From Hymenopus coronatus (Eukaryota > Arthropoda > Insecta > Mantodea > Hymenopodidae): DNA of 64,000 bases. A program made the translations under genes and the position numbers. The stretch lies in contig CM060886.1 of the NCBI GenBank assembly GCA_030762935.1, forward strand, positions 30,234,509 to 30,298,508, given 5' to 3'. Below the pieces are notes generated by a model. The model had not been told where the DNA came from. It worked only from the letters and a program-made list of their open reading frames with translations, and ran no database searches. This document shows positions 61,117-64,000 of this stretch, one piece after another (within the stretch, counting starts at the first letter, position 1; the number at the start of each line of letters is the position of its first letter).

Positions 61117-61749
61117 AGCATTACTCAAAAACAAAGTTGAATAAAGGCAAAACTTGGTATTTATGTTTAGTCTTCTAAAAATGCGACATTAACGTTAACT
61201 ACCCTTTATGTGAAATATTTTTCTAAGTTTTTCCTCAAAAATGGTTCCAATGATTTTTATTAAAACACCAATTATTAAAGATGTTTACATATATTTATCA
61301 TAAAAAGCATTATTTTTTATTCCCTTGACATAGCTTGAGAAGCACAGTTCATTTGGAAGGAATTTTGTATCATCTTGTATACATTAAGCAATACATGAAA
61401 ACTTACAACACAAAAAGTCTTTAAAACATACAATTTGTTCCACATAACTTTTTTTTTTGGCATAAGCCATTTCAGTTTATTAATGGTTGGAACTGTTAAT
61501 ATTTTATCTTCTTTTTAAGTCCTTTCGATTTTCAGTTGTTTTTGTAATTGCATGGAAACAGTATTGAACATAATAGTGAGTATATAGCGTCAATCATTAG
61601 CAATGGTCAAATGCTTAAGTTCTTAAATAAGTTCACCTTCAATGAAATTTTATAGATAGAAAAATAACCTTTTGTAGTAATAGCTTGAATAGCCTCTATG
61701 AACAATAGAGGATAGAGAAAGACATGTGAATGTAACATACCAGACTTTT
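60841..61749 (+). repeat. H repeat copy 10, diverged
   Basis: Starts TACTTTCTCTAGCACCTATT with a weaker hairpin; contains ACTGCACTCCACACAAATAT, ATTACTCAAAAACAAAG, ACTACCCTTTATGTG and ends AACATACCAGACTTTTAG. In place of GT it holds a (GA)n array. Confidence 0.82.
61041..61114. repeat. (GAGG)n-(GA)n microsatellite inside H copy 10
   Basis: GAGGGAGGGA leads into an uninterrupted GA array to 61114. Confidence 0.95.
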
Positions 61750-61754
61750 AGAAT

Positions 61755-62440
61755 AAGGTGGGTTGGTGTGGGCTGGGGTAGGGTGTGGGGTGAACAAAAT
61801 AACAAAGTTGGTTAGATACTAAACTTGATATTTAAGTTGAGTTTCTTCCAAGAATGTGATATGAAGATTTTCATCTAAGATTTTTTGAACATTTTGATTT
61901 CCTAAAAAATGGATCTAATAATTTTGGAGAAAAAAAATTTACTATATCCTAGGATATTTTCAACACAAATGAAATGCATATCTCAAATATCTTGAATTTT
62001 CTGGGAGTAGTCTTTTAAGTCCTCTTCATTCTGAATGACTTTTACATAAGAGATAAAATCTTACTATACAAAAAATGTAGATCTCGTTAAACCAGATAAT
62101 TAATGTCAAATAACATTCCTCATTATTGGTTTAAATTTTCCAACACTTCTACTTTTTTCAAATGGGAATACTTTTCTTTTTCATCATCATACAAAGGTGA
62201 TGGAATTTCATACCACCATAGCAACCAGCCTTTAAAAGTTTTGACTATTGTCTACTGCTTTAGCCCTGTGTAATCCCCTTATTCCCCTTGTATATATAAG
62301 GAAATCTAAAATACATAATAAATCCATTTCTTTCAATGCTTATCTCAAATAGCATGAAGGTATGGAAGGTACTCTTTATAAGAGTAATTTGTTGCTGAAG
62401 AGGTGAGAAAAATCATGCAAATTTAAATCATTAGTTTTTT
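61755..62440 (+). repeat. H repeat copy 11, truncated, in tandem with copy 10
   Basis: Starts at the G-rich microsatellite part (GGTGGGTTGGTGTGGGC), then AAACTTGATATTTAAGTTGA, TGTAGATCTCGTTAAACC, ATAGCAACCAGCCTTTAAAA and ends CATTAGTTTTTTTAC. Same strand as copy 10 and directly after it. Confidence 0.75.
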
Positions 62441-62876
62441 TACACAGTTTTGAAACGATGGTAAATTATATTTTTATTTGGAAAAGTGTAAAACCTTCCT
62501 CATTTACCATTTCTTCTGACCACTAACTGAAAAAGCAGATAATACAATGAATTTAAATCCTAAGAATGTTGCTACAAGTATAGTATAAGCTAGAAAGATT
62601 TCTGATCAACATGTGTTACTTTCTTTTTAATTAAGACCTAATATCCACACATATGGGATCATTTAACAATGAGTTAAATTAACTGAAGATAGGGAGGACG
62701 CTCCTGAGACTACTCTTAAAAAAGATCAATATATAAGTTGAAAATTTAAGTTTTTAAAAGTTTGATTCATTGTTAAACAATTCCATTATAATGGTCCTCC
62801 ACTATATATAAATACTCATATTTATATATCCACAAGTATGTTTCTAAGTACAAAACCATATTTTTAGGGTACCTAC

Positions 62877-63192
62877 CTATTGGTAAAACACAATCTTGTG
62901 TCAATGCACACTGCACCCAAGGTAGCATTATATCTGTGTGAACACTCTGTATATTATATATAAGTAATCTGGATGCCTCAACCATAGGTAGAAAGAAGAA
63001 ACTGTCTGCAGTAGTGCGAAAGTAATCAAACATCTTAGGATGAGTGAGAGATGAAGTGGCATGGCGTGTTGCCCAGCTAACTACACCTCCACTGCCTCCC
63101 AATGCCTTCTGCACCAATGGATCCAAGTGTGCAGATACAAGACGAAGGTCACTTTCCATGAATAAAACTGCTCCAGCTTTATTCAGTGCATC
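62877..63192 (-). CDS. Glycosyltransferase-like protein (probably DUF1647), penultimate exon
   Basis: The acceptor GCTTCAG lies just upstream of 63192 and the exon starts at phase 0. It ends at a GTAGGT donor (62871-62876) after one base of a Gly codon. It encodes DALNKAGAVLFMESDLRLVS, then VVSWATRHATSSLTHPKMFDY and VHTDIMLPWVQCALTQDCVLP. The AGAVLFMESDLRL segment looks like the region of the metal-binding acidic motif of a GT-A-like fold. The family resemblance, arthropod and nematode proteins annotated as DUF1647 glycosyltransferase-like, is from memory; the enzymatic reaction is unknown. Upstream exons, with any membrane anchor, lie outside the window. Confidence 0.75.
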
Positions 63193-63679
63193 CTGAAGCA
63201 AACATTATAAAGTGCATTTTAAGACACATAAGGCATAATTTAGAATAGGCGCATAGTTGAAATTTGTGTACTCTTTATACAATTCTGGTTCCACAAAGTA
63301 TTCCCCCTCCCCCCCCATCTTATTAAAGCTTAAGAGTGGCAAAATGAACTGACAAGATACTTTGTACCATTTTTCAGGCACACAGTTTTCAGGAATGGTA
63401 ATAATAAAATAAATTTATAGAGATTCAGTTTCATCTGTTTTGATTAGGTAATTCAGAATATAATTTAAAATCTAATATTTAGTAGTCACAAATACTGAAA
63501 CCTATCCAGATAATATTAAGTGATCTTTAATAATACATAAAAACTGAAACTGCCTAGCAACAGTAAAGCAACACAAATATTAATAAAGCAATAGTTAAAT
63601 ATCATGTCCATGCCAGGCAGAAGCATAATGAAAGTGAGAGGAGGAAGGAGAGTGAACGTGAACTCCCTCATAAATTCAA

Positions 63680-63945
63680 TTTTTTTTTTTTTCCTTCTTC
63701 TTTTTAAACAGTACTGGAGTCTGATCAGGACTCCGGCACTGTATACCCTACTTTTATTTACCTTTTTCTTTTTACTTTGTTTTGCCGTATTATTTCTGTT
63801 TTCTTACTTTTACAACACACACATATACACAAACATATAACACCCATGCCCAAGGCGGGACTCAAACCCACGATCCCCAGCGCTACAAAGCACCAAAGCG
63901 GGATGCCTTGGCGAGCGCGGCCATGGGGACCGGCTGAATTAAGTA
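63680..63945 (-). mobile_element. tRNA-derived SINE, family E
   Basis: The right end on the minus strand gives GCCAAGGCATCCCGCTTTGG and GTGGGTTTGAGTCCCGCC (box B), a tRNA-like head. The body has the inverted repeat GGAGTC / GACTCC (63715-63735), and the left end is a T-run (63680-63692), i.e. a poly(A) tail on its own strand. Confidence 0.65.
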
Positions 63946-64000
63946 CAAAAAGTAAATCAATAAATAAATGACAATCAGCTTAAGTGTCCATTAGCTTGCT

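Overview
The window is a piece of a large, AT-rich animal nuclear genome with long introns and very dense transposon debris. Arthropod origin is the best reading. The protein-coding exons resemble arthropod-type homologues, and the mobile elements are types common in arthropods: Penelope-like elements, a Jockey-type LINE, an R2-like LINE, a mariner-like DDE transposon with an extra N-terminal HTH, and many tRNA-derived SINEs. A chelicerate is possible, but I cannot show it from the sequence.

Only two host genes are supported, both on the minus strand and both cut by the window edges. (1) A TPRG1L-like gene (hSac2 domain family) has four consecutive coding exons at 19452-19716, 16332-16542, 13631-13807 and 1759-1902. 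All three junctions keep the reading frame, and the 3' part lies beyond position 1. (2) The last two coding exons of a glycosyltransferase-like protein (probably DUF1647 type) lie at 62877-63192 and 54915-55162; the 5' part lies beyond position 64000. Between the two genes, from about 19.8 to 54.6 kb, I see no host exon I can defend. That span is intergenic or intronic DNA filled with mobile elements.

Mobile-element layout: a LINE endonuclease fragment and a nearly complete but frameshifted Penelope-like element (4.5-7.1 kb); an R2-like LINE fragment (10.0-11.7 kb, minus); a Tigger/pogo fragment (15.6 kb); SINEs at 16-17, 20, 24 and 28 kb; a GC-rich Jockey-like LINE whose 3' tail carries two 5S-rRNA-like segments (30.2-31.75 kb); a DDE transposon of about 3.5 kb broken by three later insertions (32.1-35.65 kb); two long foldback repeats (38.3-39.3 kb); a LINE ORF1-like remnant (46.1-46.5 kb); and a second Penelope-like element split by a repeat (56.5-59.1 kb).

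The most notable repeat is a family of about 0.9 kb, here called H, with about eleven copies in the window. Each fuller copy has an imperfect hairpin near one end, a TCTGATG-like motif next to an A-run at the other end, and an internal microsatellite. Two copies interrupt the DDE transposase and one interrupts the Penelope-like element. Removing them restores the broken proteins, so the insertion points can be read directly: each copy sits in a short A-run. The structure recalls non-autonomous Helitron/Helentron-derived elements, but that assignment is a hypothesis.
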